Below are positions 28,484-37,358 of a stretch of 64,000 nucleotides of DNA, piece after piece; position 1 is the first letter of the stretch; the number at the start of each line of letters is the position of its first letter. This DNA is from an uncultured Paraburkholderia sp. Lineage in GTDB: Bacteria; Pseudomonadota; Gammaproteobacteria; Burkholderiales; Burkholderiaceae. The notes under the pieces are model-generated. The model had not been told where the DNA came from. It ran no database searches and saw only the letters and a program-made list of their open reading frames with translations. The stretch is from contig CALNWN010000008.1 in the NCBI GenBank assembly GCA_940746715.1, positions 62,001-126,000 on the forward strand, in the 5' to 3' direction. The position numbers were made by a program, and so were the translations under genes.

Positions 28484-29374
28484 CTAACCCTTTGTACGGC
28501 AATTGCTGTTCTGCAGATCAAGGACATTACCGTTGTTGTACCTAGCAATGATGTTGTTGAAGAGTCTCGAATCGACTGACGAGAAGTAGCCAACGGGCTC
28601 CTTCTCGCTCGGTTGCGCGACCGAGTTGTACGCGTTCATATCGAGCCTGCGCGGCGAGGCTTTTACTTTTTCGATCCACGCGTCGAACTGCGCAGGCGTG
28701 ACGGCAAGCGCGCGGAACTTCATGTCCGAAAAGCCCTTGCCGCTATAGTTCGCGGAGATGCCGGCGTAATCGCCCGCATGGTCGGCGATCAGATGCAGTT
28801 GCGTCTGCATGCCGGCCATCGCATAGATCTGGCTGCCCAGTTGCGGAATGAAGAACGAGTTCATGACGGAATCGGACGTGATCTTGAAGTCGACTGGCGT
28901 ACCGACCGGGAACGCCAGCTGATTAACCGAAGCGACACCGAGTTCGGGATAAATGAAGAGCCACTTCCAGTCGAGCGCCACCACCTCGACTTTGATCGGC
29001 TTGACCGCCGATTCGATCGGCCGGTATGGGTCCAGTTCGTGTGTGGTATTTTAAATAAGGATGCCGAGAAACAGAATGATGAGCGTGGGTACGGTCCACA
29101 CCACGGTTTCGACCGCGGTGGAATGCGCCCACCTCGGCGCATAGGTCGCGTTGCGATTGCTTGCGCGATAACGCCACGCGAACACGAGGATCATGACGAT
29201 CACCGGCACGACGACTATCAGCATGGCCATTGTCGCCGTACTGATCAGCGACTTTTCCGCCATGCCGACGCTGCCCTTCGGATCCAGCACGTCAAGTTTG
29301 CTGCACCCCGAAAGACACGCAACGAGCCCAGCCCCCAAGGGTATCGACACCCGTTCAAAGGTCTTATTCACCAT
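28484..29374 (-). pseudogene. cyoA: Cytochrome bo3 ubiquinol oxidase subunit II, in-frame stop
   Basis: Lipoprotein subunit II: signal peptide with lipobox LSGC (starting MVNKTFERVSIPLGAGLVAC), two helices (TATMAMLIVVVPVIVMILVF and TVPTLIILFLGILI), then TAA at 29051-29053. The same frame continues [14 protein letters not shown] and the cupredoxin domain ([38 protein letters not shown]). E. coli CyoA has Trp at the equivalent of the stop. As in other quinol oxidases, CuA ligands are absent. It is the first gene of the cyo operon and ends 4 bp before cyoB. Confidence 0.9.
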
Positions 29375-29716
29375 ATCCGTCTGATTTCCATGGACCTGTC
29401 TGAAAGGCTACACATGCTCTCGCCATGAAGACCAGACCACTACTTCATGCGCCGTCGCATTCTAAAAGCGCAGTTGAATCGGAGACATGATCTCGGACAA
29501 GCTAAGTGCAATCGCGGCGCGCCAGGCGCTGTGTGCGACGTGCAACGTGCGACACACCGTTTGCAGTCCATACAAAGAAAAAGACGAGAGGAAGAGAAGA
29601 GGAAGAGCTGCGACGCCTCTGGACACGCGTCGCGTATTCGGACGGTGTCGCGAGAAAGACCGCCGGCGTATGACAAACCACGGCCGCGCCTGGTCGAGCG
29701 AATAGCCGAAGCGCGC
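29375..29716. promoter_or_regulatory. Upstream region of cyoA
   Basis: 342 bp without a recognisable gene, between cyoA and the lacI remnant. It must hold the cyo promoter (leftward), but I see no strong consensus elements. A purine-only run occurs around 29586-29606. Confidence 0.3.
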
Positions 29717-29860
29717 TTAAGTGGTGGCGCGCCGAATGATCTCGAAACCTACGTCGGTCACCTTGTTCTGCGCGGAACCGGCGAGCCGGTCCAGCAGGCA
29801 TCGCGCGGCCGTGAGCCCGATGCGTGTTCCGTCGACGTGCACGGAAGTGAGTTGCGGCGT
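29717..29860 (-). pseudogene. LacI-family regulator, C-terminal remnant
   Basis: Forty-seven codons ending at TAA 29719-29717 read PQLTSVHVDGTRIGLTAARC, then LLDRLAGSAQNKVTDVGFE and IIRRATT. This is the typical C-terminal end of a LacI/GalR effector-binding domain (the LTSV.VD...G..AA..LL pattern). Everything N-terminal, including the DNA-binding domain, is absent. Immediately upstream on the same strand is the truncated glycoside hydrolase, in another frame. A deletion must have joined the two genes; the junction lies at about 29857-29870. Confidence 0.7.
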
Positions 29861-30955
29861 CGATATCCGCCACGCAGAAGTTGATTCCGCATTTCGCCGC
29901 CGGCTGCGCGGCCTTCACGCCGTCCATCATGCCGCGCATCAGACCGCGCATGATCGGCCAGTTTGCGTTGCTGAAGTCTACCGCCTTCGTGCCCGCATTG
30001 GTGGAGTCAAGAATGATCGCCGGGTCGCGAGTCAGTTCGTTGCCGCACTCGTACATGACCACGCCGTACGGCGCGAGCGCGCCTGCAACCGTCACGCCGC
30101 ATGAATGCCCCCGGCTGTACGCCGCAGATTCGGTTGCGAGCAGCGCACCGTTCGCGTCCCGCATGCCGATCTGGATGAGCAGGAAGAGCGTGAGCCCCGC
30201 CGACTGAAACGCCTGTGCGAGTGCGACGACCGCAGCGAGCTGCGTCGAATCGTCGGTGACGCCGACGCGATACGTCGAGCAGCCCATGTTCCGCATGATC
30301 GACACGACCTGAGCCGGCGTATAGCGGTAATCGTAGTGCCCGTTGACGCCATGGAACGAGCCGCTCGCGGCCGCCACCGGGATGCGGGGATCGGCGCACG
30401 GCAGCCATTGGTCGACGTCGTTGCACACGTAGAACTGCCCGCCCGTCGCGCGATACCAGACCTTGCCGCCGTACCACAACAGCAACGATACGTTCGAGGT
30501 CGCACCGACCGAGGCGTTGTTGCGAAGCACGACGCCGCTCGCGACGGTCCAGATTGCGCCGGCTTTATCGATGATGTACGATGCGTTGGGGATCGTCGTG
30601 CCGTCGGCAGACGTAACGCCGAGCCGCGGGTCGCTGCACGCGTACCAGGCCGAACCGCTCCAGCCGTAGAACTGCCCGCCCGTGCCCTGGTGATAGACGA
30701 CGCCGCCGTACCACAGCAGCAGGGAGACGTTGTACGTGTTGCCGGCCTTCACGCTGTTCCGGTACACCGATCCGCTGACCACGGTCCAGACCGCCGCCTG
30801 ATTGTCGACGATCGATGCTGCAGGCGGAATCGATGTGCCGTCCGCCGAAGCCGGCGTGCCGCTGTTCGACGCGCCGTTCTTGCCGTTCGATCCAGCCGAG
30901 GTCGCATTGGTCTGCGTGCTGCCCGTGCTTCCGGTCCCCGCCGTGGTGCCCCGTC
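29861..30955 (-). pseudogene. Truncated paralogue of the lipoprotein glycoside hydrolase, with two Trp-rich modules
   Basis: Strongly similar to the protein at 23005-24333. Two accessory modules are seen. The first is at about 30820-30615 (SVYRNSVKAGNTYNVSLLLW, YGG, TGGQFYG, CSDPR). The second is at about 30584-30375 (VVLRNNASVGATSNVSLLLW, CADPR). The barrel follows (SFHGVNGHYDYRYTPAQVVS, VMYECGNELTR) and breaks off after KCGINFCVADID. The nucleophile region and last strands are missing, replaced by the lacI remnant. A Gly/Ser/Thr linker and a possible damaged lipobox (LPC in place of an expected L-A-C) precede module one near 30955. No intact start could be found. Inactive. Confidence 0.72.
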
Positions 30956-31079
30956 GGCAGGGAAGGACCGCTTGTGTAGGGCTCGCGCGAAAAAAACGAA
31001 TCTTCCGCGAGCGATGGATACGCCGGAACGATCTGCTTTGCGGCAGACGTGAGAAGGAAGAGGAAACAAGGGGGCGCCG

Positions 31080-31096
31080 CGGCTGCCGCGCAGCCG
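31080..31096 (-). terminator. Hairpin downstream of the DUF1501 gene
   Basis: CGGCTGC-GCG-GCAGCCG is a perfect 7-bp stem with a 3-nt loop, 10 bp beyond the DUF1501 stop. It is followed on the minus strand by a C/T-rich tract rather than a pure U-run. A terminator is likely, with moderate support. Confidence 0.4.
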
Positions 31097-31106
31097 GGCG
31101 AATCGG

Positions 31107-32213
31107 CTAGCTGCGCACGATGCCGATGAGCGGCTTCACACCGCCCGTCCGCCCGAACAGCACGCGCGCCGTGCGTTGCGGATCGAGCGAAGGAGTCGGC
31201 TTGAGGTCACGGCCTTCATACAGGTCGCGAGGCGCGAGCCCCGGCCAATCGGCGACGAGCCGGCCGCCCGCGACCGCGCCGCCCAACACCATCGCGACCG
31301 ATCCCGTGCCGTGGTCGGTGCCTTCGGTACCATTCGCGGCCGCCGTCCTGCCGAACTCGGTGGCCACCAGCACCGTGGTGTTGCTCCACGCTGCGCCCAT
31401 GCCGTCGCGCAAGGCCGCCAGCATGGTGTCGAGCGCTTTCAACTGATTGGCGAGGCGCGCGTTCTGCGCAATGTGCGTATCCCTGCCGCCGGTTTCGATC
31501 ATCGCGATGCGCGGACCGTCGTCGCGTGCGAGAAAACCTGCGGCCAGCTTGCCGACGCTCGCCGGGTCCTGGCGCGCGCCCGCGTTGCTCGCGAGGCCGC
31601 GTGCCGTCATCGCCGATTCCCATAACGGGCGCAACTGCGCGTCGTCGTCATAGAGTTGCGAAACGCGCATCAGCAGGTCGTCCGGAGGCTGCGGCAGCCC
31701 GGACGGTGCATATGAAGCGACGGCCGCCGCGCCGCGCAGCGCCATCGGCACCGTGGGCGCGAACGCGATTGCGGTTTCGCGCGCGGCAGGCAGCAGTCCG
31801 GCGAGCCGGTTCAACCAGCCGTCCTTCACCTGATACGGCGACGCGCCGCCGGTTTCGAGCACGTTCTGTCCGTCGAAATGCGAGCGATCGCGATACGGCG
31901 ACGCCACCGCGTGCACGAACAGCGCCTCGCGATCCGCGTACATCGCGGCCATTTGTGTGAACGCGGGATGCAGCGCAAAACTTCCGTCGAGGCGGTGGGC
32001 GCTCGACGGATCGATGGCGAGCGCGCCGCGCAACGCCGCATACGCAGGCTCCGCGTAGGGCACGACGATGTTCAGGCCGTCGGCCGCGCCGCGCTGGATT
32101 ACGAAAACAAAACGGCGCTCGGTGACGACGCGCGCGAAAGCGATGCGCGGCGCGACGAGCATCGCGCCTGCTCCGGCCGCGGCGATCCGCAGAAATTGAC
32201 GGCGTGAGGACAT
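31107..32213 (-). CDS. DUF1501 Tat-exported protein
   Basis: 368 residues, intact. The N-terminus SSRRQFLRIAAAGAGAML is a twin-arginine signal, so it is exported folded. DUF1501 features: RRFVFVIQRGAADGLNIVVP, SHFDGQNVLETGG, IAMIETGGRDTHIAQNARLA, VLVATEFGRTAAANGTEGTD and HGTGSVAMVLGGAVAGG. The fold resembles alkaline-phosphatase/sulfatase enzymes, but the activity is unknown. ATG 32213 has CGGAG nine bases upstream; an alternative ATG at 32222 overlaps the DUF1800 stop (ATGA). DUF1800 and DUF1501 are usually paired, as here. Confidence 0.82.
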   Translation of the reverse strand: MSSRRQFLRIAAAGAGAMLVAPRIAFARVVTERRFVFVIQRGAADGLNIVVPYAEPAYAALRGALAIDPSSAHRLDGSFALHPAFTQMAAMYADREALFVHAVASPYRDRSHFDGQNVLETGGASPYQVKDGWLNRLAGLLPAARETAIAFAPTVPMALRGAAAVASYAPSGLPQPPDDLLMRVSQLYDDDAQLRPLWESAMTARGLASNAGARQDPASVGKLAAGFLARDDGPRIAMIETGGRDTHIAQNARLANQLKALDTMLAALRDGMGAAWSNTTVLVATEFGRTAAANGTEGTDHGTGSVAMVLGGAVAGGRLVADWPGLAPRDLYEGRDLKPTPSLDPQRTARVLFGRTGGVKPLIGIVRS

Positions 32214-32218
32214 GGTGT

Positions 32219-33622
32219 TCATCTCCGTTGAAAGTCCGGCGAGACCAGCAAAAGCGCGATCGCGGTGGATGCACTTTCGGCCCGCGCAATAGCCAGTGCG
32301 GTGGGCGCGCCAAGCGAGCCGGGCAGCAACACCTGGCCGAGTTGAGCGAGAAGCGGCGCCGCCTGCACATTGCCGAGTTCTTGCCAGCCAAGGCCGCGCA
32401 TCGACGAAATCGCCCATTCCCACGGCGTCTTGAACTTGACGGCCGCGGGCGCCTAGGCTTCGCGCAGGTCGAGCAAGGCGCGGTAGACGGTGGGCAAGTC
32501 GCCGCCGCTCATCTGGAACGCGCTCGCCAGCTTTTCGCTCCCGCCGGCAGGCGGAGTATCGGCGATGAAATGACGCGCCAGCTTCGCGCCGATATGCTGC
32601 GCGGTTGCAGGCGCACTGGCGAGGTCATGCAGAATCGCGAGCGCCTGCTCTTCGCCGCGCTGATCGTAGCGGCGGCCCATCACAGTGCGAACGCCGGGCT
32701 CGTGCAACGCCTCGCGAAACAAAAAGGTGCCGGGCGCCGCGGCCGCCTGTGCGACTGCAATGGCGGCTTGCCGGGCATAGCTTGCATGCTGGAAGGGCGC
32801 GCATTCATGGGATCGGCCACGACACTCCAGCCCGTCAACGCACGGGCGAATTCCGTGACGTCGTCCTGGCTGTAGCCGCTGCGCACGCCGAGCGTGTGCA
32901 GTTCCATGATTTCGCGTGCGAGGTTTTCATTCAGACCGCGCTTGCGCTCCGGATTACGCGCCGCCGCGCGCATCGCCGCCATGCTGTCCGGCCCCACCGA
33001 GCGCGTCTGATCGAGGAACAGCTGCATGCCCGGATGACGCTCGACAGCCACCAGCATGTCCTCGAAACGGCCCAGCACGTGCGGGCGGATCGCCTCGGCT
33101 TCGAACGCGCCGGCCAGCGCAGCCACAGCGGGCTTTTCCGTCGATACCGCAAAGTGGTTCGCCCAGAAATGAACCAGCCGCTCGACGAAAGGGGTCTTCG
33201 TGGTCAGTGCGCTCACGACGCGGGCATTCACCGAAGCGCGGTATGTATCGCGTATTTCCACGCGCATTGCTTTACGTTCGGCATCCTTATTGTCTTTAGC
33301 AGCGCTTTGCGAGGCCGCAGGCTGCTTGCCTGGCGCGCTGGCTTGAGCGTTGCTTTGCGCATTGTTCTGCGCCGGCGCGCTCGCTGCGCCGGGATTGGCC
33401 TGTCGTTGCTGACGCAACCGAAGCCGCTCCTGCTCCAGTTCGCTCGACAGCATAGCCGAGTCCGGCTGAGCGGCCCATGCGGCGGGCCTCGGCTCGTATT
33501 GCTCGAACTGTGCGAGCAACCACGCTTTGGGCTCGGCGGGCGGTGTGTCGGTCCGCACGCGCGCCAAGGCCGAAGCGGTTCAGCGCGATCGCGGCAGCGG
33601 TCAGATCAGGTGAGGCAGTCAT
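32219..33622 (-). pseudogene. DUF1800 protein, two frameshifts and an in-frame stop
   Basis: The start MTASPDLTAAAIALNRFGLG (ATG 33622) loses frame near 33560. The main body (PKAWLLAQFEQYEPRPAAWA to DDVTEFARALTGWSVVADPM) loses frame again near 32800. The third piece (FREALHEPGVRTVMG, ARHFIADTPPAG) meets TAG at 32453-32455. The same frame then continues APAAVKFKTPWEWAISSMRG to the true TGA at 32219. Hallmarks are HFWANHFAVSTEKPAVA, NENLAREIMELHTLGVRSGY and the final KFKTPWEW. Function unknown; partner of DUF1501. Three lesions make it non-functional. Confidence 0.85.
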
Positions 33623-33697
33623 ACGACCCTCTTCGGCATTGGATACTGCTTGAACGTTCGCGCGACAAAAGATCCGTCGCCACGATCAGCCATTTTT

Positions 33698-34219
33698 TCA
33701 CTCGCTCGCAGCTTGATTCGCGGATGCGGAACTTGCCGGCCCGGCGCCCTTGGCATTCGCTTGCGGTTCGCGCCACTGTCCGCGCAAGCGCAGGCTCTCG
33801 GCGAACTCCACGCGCTCCTGTGGCGACAGTGTGGCGGCGAAGTCCGCCACGCTGCTTTCCACTGTCGCGCGCAGGTTGCAGTCGGCCGCACGGGTGCGTA
33901 CCAACGCTGCGTCGAGCGCGGCGCGGTCGAACTGCGGCGCGGCGAGCAGACGCAACACCTCGCGGCGCCCTTCGCGCGCCTCGCGCCCATACTGGCGCCC
34001 TTCGCGGCGTCCATTCTTCAGGCTGTCGGCGAATGCCTTCTGGCGCTCCGGCGAGAGCGTCTCTGCGGCAAAGCGCAAGGCCCGCTGCTGTGCGGCGAGC
34101 GGCGCCGCGGCTTCGCGCGCCGCATACCATCGATACGCGCCGCCGGCGATCGCGCCCAACAGAAACACGTTGAGGACCAGCGACACCACCAGCACGACTT
34201 TCCACGACCAGCTGTTCAT
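33698..34219 (-). CDS. Periplasmic metal-sensor / CnrX-like or Spy-like membrane-anchored protein
   Basis: 173 residues, intact. One N-terminal helix (VVLVVSLVLNVFLLGAIAGG) anchors a periplasmic helical domain. Motifs recall the heavy-metal-sensor/CpxP superfamily: LSPERQKAFADSLKNGRREG and LSPQERVEFAESLRLRGQW. The C-terminus is low-complexity Ala/Ser. ATG 34219 overlaps the anti-sigma stop (ATGA). It probably senses metal or envelope stress and controls the membrane anti-sigma factor encoded just upstream, as in CnrX-Y-H. The sigma factor itself is broken. Confidence 0.72.
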   Translation of the reverse strand: MNSWSWKVVLVVSLVLNVFLLGAIAGGAYRWYAAREAAAPLAAQQRALRFAAETLSPERQKAFADSLKNGRREGRQYGREAREGRREVLRLLAAPQFDRAALDAALVRTRAADCNLRATVESSVADFAATLSPQERVEFAESLRLRGQWREPQANAKGAGPASSASANQAASE

Positions 34220-34632
34220 TCGCCGCTCCAATCGGCGGACGACCCACCGAAACTCGATGTCAGATAAGACTCGTGCACGGGCGGCACCGCTTCCGTCAAA
34301 ACAAAAAACGACACGGCCAACGCTCCTGCCACGCCACCCAGCAGTCCAACGCCGGCGACGGCCGCGCCCGACCACCACCACGTGCGCCGCTGTGAAGCCG
34401 GTTGACGCGCGGGCGCGCTGGCGACGATGCGCTGCTGCAATGCCGCGTCCGGCGGCGCGAGCACGTCCACTGCCAGCCACGCGTCGAGGCCGGCCGCTTG
34501 CGCGAGCCACGCGTCGGCTTGCTGACGATGCATCTCTGCCCACGCCTGCCCCGCCGCCCGCTCGGCTGACGGCCAGCGGCACGGATCGGCGCCATAGGCT
34601 TCCACGATCTGATGAAATCTTTCGGGCGTCAT
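34216..34632 (-). CDS. Probable membrane anti-sigma factor
   Basis: 138 residues, intact: a cytoplasmic helical N-terminal part (MTPERFHQIVEAYGADPCRW), one membrane helix (SGAAVAGVGLLGGVAGALAV) and a short periplasmic tail with SYLTSSFGGSS. ATG 34632 overlaps the sigma-factor stop (TCATGA). Both overlaps in this three-gene operon point to coupled translation of sigma, anti-sigma and sensor. It has no strong similarity to a named family that I can see; the call rests mainly on context and topology. Confidence 0.62.
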   Translation of the reverse strand: MTPERFHQIVEAYGADPCRWPSAERAAGQAWAEMHRQQADAWLAQAAGLDAWLAVDVLAPPDAALQQRIVASAPARQPASQRRTWWWSGAAVAGVGLLGGVAGALAVSFFVLTEAVPPVHESYLTSSFGGSSADWSGE

Positions 34633-35188
34633 GACTTGTCCTTGCTAAGGCCGCTGCCGGCCAGTTGAGCGCGAAGGTTGCGGCGCGCGCGGGCGAGCAG
34701 GCTTTCCAGCGCGTCGACAGTGATGCCCATCAGCGCGGCGGCGTCGATGTTCGACATCTCCTAGTAGTAGCACAGCACCAGCGCCTCGCGTTGCCGCGCG
34801 GGCAATGCGGCGAGGGCTGCACGGATCCGCTCGTCGCGAGCCCGTGCTTCGAGCCGCATATCGGGCAATGCGGCGGGATCGACTTCTTCGGGCAGTTCGT
34901 CGCGCACCTCCTCGCGACGGCCGCGCAAACGGTCGTAACAAAGATTGAGCGCGACGCGATGAACCCACGTGTCGAACTTCGCCTCGCCTTCGCGCCAGCA
35001 CGCCGCGTGTTTCCAGATCCGCACGAACACTTCCTGCGCGACGTCTTCGGCTTCCATGCGATCGCCCAGCATGCGGGTGGCGAACGCGAGCAGACGCGGC
35101 AGTTTGCGCGCGACGAGCGTGCGCAAACTGCCGCGTCATGGCGGCCGACCTGTTCGAGCAACTCCGCGTCGGGGTCGCGTTCGCTCAA
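34629..35188 (-). pseudogene. ECF-type sigma-70 factor, 2-bp insertion and nonsense mutation
   Basis: The likely start is TTG 35188 with GGGAG nine bases upstream (SERDPDAELLEQVGRHDAA). A net +2 shift (GTTTGCG where GTGCG is expected) near 35128 separates this from the body. Region 2 is RLLAFATRMLGDRMEAEDVA, then QEVFVRIWKH and KFDTWVHRVALNLCYDRLRG. Region 4 reads LPARQREALVLCYY and then TAG at 34761-34763. The same frame continues EMSNIDAAALMGITVDALES. CAG to TAG is the simplest origin. The promoter -35 reader is therefore lost, while the cognate anti-sigma and sensor genes remain open. Confidence 0.87.
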
Positions 35189-35300
35189 GGCGTGGCGCTC
35201 CCGGGCGCACGTGCGGTGCAATTCACGTCGGCTTCAACCTCGCATGTTCGTTGCGCGCGCAACGGTGGCTCGATCCGCGCGGCAGTCGGAACCGCCACCC

Positions 35301-35402
35301 TCAATACACGACGACTGCCGGACGATAGTAGACCGGCCGCGCTGGATACACCACACAGCCCGCCAACATCGCCGAGAGCAGGAATATCACAAGTGTTTTC
35401 AT
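35301..35402 (-). CDS. Very small lipoprotein
   Basis: 33 residues: MKTLVIFLLSAMLAGCVVYP followed by ARPVYYRPAVVVY. The lipobox LAGC is excellent and the mature part is a Pro/Tyr/Val tail of 18 residues. It lies 31 bp downstream of the YXWGXW gene on the same strand, so the two are probably cotranscribed. Function unknown. It could also be the truncated start of a longer lipoprotein, but the stop is not obviously a lesion. Confidence 0.55.
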   Translation of the reverse strand: MKTLVIFLLSAMLAGCVVYPARPVYYRPAVVVY

Positions 35403-35433
35403 GACAGTTGCCTGACGGCTTAGGCAAAGCCGT

Positions 35434-35709
35434 TCACGCCCAATGACCTTCGACCCAGCGCCAGTGCGGACCGCGCTGCACCCAATGGCCGGGCACCCAC
35501 ATGTAGCGACCGCGATGCCAACGCCAGCGGCTCTGATCCCACACATAGCCCGCGCGCGGCGCCGGCACGACCTCGACGCGCGGCGGCGGCGCCACCGGCG
35601 CGACGATCACCGCCTGCGCGAGCGCGGGCGCCGATGTGAGCGCGGCGCCAGAGGCTAATGCGGCGGCAAGCACGAGGCTGGCGAGCCGAAGCGGTTTTGT
35701 CGATGTCAT
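35434..35709 (-). CDS. YXWGXW repeat-containing exported protein
   Basis: 91 residues from ATG 35709 (GGGAG eight bases upstream). A signal peptide (LRLASLVLAAALASGAALTS) with cleavage near APALAQA is followed by a Pro/Val stretch. Trp-rich repeats come next (YVWDQSRWRWHRGRYMWVPG, HWVQRGPHWRWVEGHWA). This matches the small YXWGXW/WXXGXW family common in Burkholderiaceae; no biochemical function is known. The gene is divergent from the truncated ald, and its promoter region ends where the ald deletion begins. Confidence 0.8.
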   Translation of the reverse strand: MTSTKPLRLASLVLAAALASGAALTSAPALAQAVIVAPVAPPPRVEVVPAPRAGYVWDQSRWRWHRGRYMWVPGHWVQRGPHWRWVEGHWA

Positions 35710-35791
35710 GCTGGTTTCTCCCGTTTGAATATCGAAGCACGATGCGGCTTCGTTTCTTCTTGAACGGAGCGGCTTCGAAAATCCGTCAACA

Positions 35792-36797
35792 GGCGCCGGC
35801 AACGGCATCGGCACATCGGACGCGGTCTATGAAAAGGCCGGCGCGAAGATCGTGCCGTGCGCCGAAGAGGTGTTCGCAACGGCGGAGTTGATCATCAAGG
35901 TGAAAGAGCCGCAGGCGGGCGAGCGCGCCATGCTGCGCGAAGGCCAGATCCTGTTCACATATCTGCACCTCGCGCCGGACCCCGAGCAATGCGCCGATCT
36001 CGTGAAGAGCAACGCCGTCTGCATTGCCTATGAGACCGTCACGCAGGCGGCCGGCGGCTTGCCGTTGTCGCCCCCATGTCCGAGGTCGCGGGCCGCATGT
36101 CGATTCAGGCGGGCGCGTTTTGTCTGGAGCGCGCGCATGGCGGCAAGGGCATTCTGCTTGGCGGCGTCGCGGGCTGCCATCGGCGAAGATCGTGATTCTC
36201 GGCGCGGGCGTGGTCGGCTCGAACGCCGCGCAGATTGCCGTGGGCACCGGCGCGCAGGTCGTCGTGATCGATCGCAATCTGGACGCACTGCGGCGCATGG
36301 ACCGCCTGCTCGGCGCCCGCGTGATGACCGTGTTTTCGAATCAGGACAATGTCGAAAAACACGTGCTCGAAGCCGATCTCGTCATCGGCGGCGTGCTGAT
36401 TCCGGGCGCTGCCGCGCCGAAACTCGTGACACGCGCGATGGTCGAAGCCATGCAGCCGGGCGCCGCGATTGTCGACGTGGCTATCGATCAAGGCGGCTGC
36501 TGCGAGACGGTGAGGCCTACGACGCATGCGGAGCCGACATACAGGGTGGGCGACGTCGTGCACTACTGCGTCGCGAATATGCCGGGCGGCGTGCCGCGCA
36601 CCTCGACGTATGCGCTGAACAACGCGACGCTGCCGTTCGCGCTGCAGATCGCGGACAAAGGCTGGCGCAAGGCATTGCAGGACGACGCGCATCTTCGCAA
36701 CGGCCTGAATATCGCGTTCGGCAAAGTGACCTGCCGCGAAGTGGCGGAGGCGCTCGACTACACGTGGGAGTCGCCGGAATCCGTCATGGCGATGTGA
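35792..36797 (+). pseudogene. ald: Alanine dehydrogenase, N-terminus deleted and two frameshifts
   Basis: Similarity begins abruptly at GAGNGIG near residue 45 of a normal ~370-residue enzyme, so the first 40 to 45 codons and the start are gone. It continues [20 protein letters not shown] and [18 protein letters not shown]. Frame is lost near 36068 ([11 protein letters not shown] where LAPMSEVAG is expected) and again near 36180. From there [20 protein letters not shown] (Rossmann NAD site) runs cleanly to PESVMAM and TGA 36797. The enzyme interconverts L-alanine and pyruvate. Upstream sequence is the YXWGXW promoter region, indicating a deletion endpoint near 35790. Confidence 0.88.
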
Positions 36798-36938
36798 CCA
36801 GCCGGGTGTGGTCCGGCAGCTTCGCGCGCGCCGCTTCTTTATTTGTTCAACGCGGGCGCGGCTTTTGCCCGCCCCTTCGACGGAAAACCGTTCGCCAGCC
36901 GAAGACTGCATTATTCTCTGCCATTCAGGAGTGAGCGT

Positions 36939-37355
36939 ATGACAGAAGCGCCAGCACTAGCGGAATGGATAATCGATCAGATGGCCGATGCTGCCATCTA
37001 CGCGGACCGCTCCGGCACTATCGTGCGCTGGAACCGCGCCGCCGCCGCGCTGTTCGGCCATAGCGCCACCGAGGCGCTCGGCCAGAATCTGGACCTGATC
37101 ATCCCCGAACGTTTGCGCGCGGCGCACTGGCGCGGCTTCGAGGCGGCCATGGCAAGCGGCGTGACGAAGACGCACGGCCGCGCGACCCTGACGAGCGCGA
37201 TCCATAAGGAAGGCCGCAAACTCTATGTGGAAATGACCTTCGCGCTAGTCGTCGATGCAGACGGCAACGCGTGCGGCTCCGTGGCCGTGGCGCGCGACGT
37301 CACGGCGCGCGTCGAACAGGAACGGGCCGTTGCCCGTCACGGCGGCCCTGTCTAG
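36939..37355 (+). CDS. Stand-alone PAS-domain protein
   Basis: 138 residues from ATG 36939 (AGGAG eight bases upstream), intact. A single PAS fold with PAC-like end is seen: WIIDQMADAAIYADRSGTIV, RWNRAAAALFGHSATEALGQ, LDLIIPERLRAAHWRGFEAA, then FALVVDADGNACGSVAVARD. No output domain follows. Such small PAS proteins may act as sensors for partner proteins. Ligand unknown. Confidence 0.75.
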   Translation: MTEAPALAEWIIDQMADAAIYADRSGTIVRWNRAAAALFGHSATEALGQNLDLIIPERLRAAHWRGFEAAMASGVTKTHGRATLTSAIHKEGRKLYVEMTFALVVDADGNACGSVAVARDVTARVEQERAVARHGGPV

Positions 37356-37358
37356 CGG

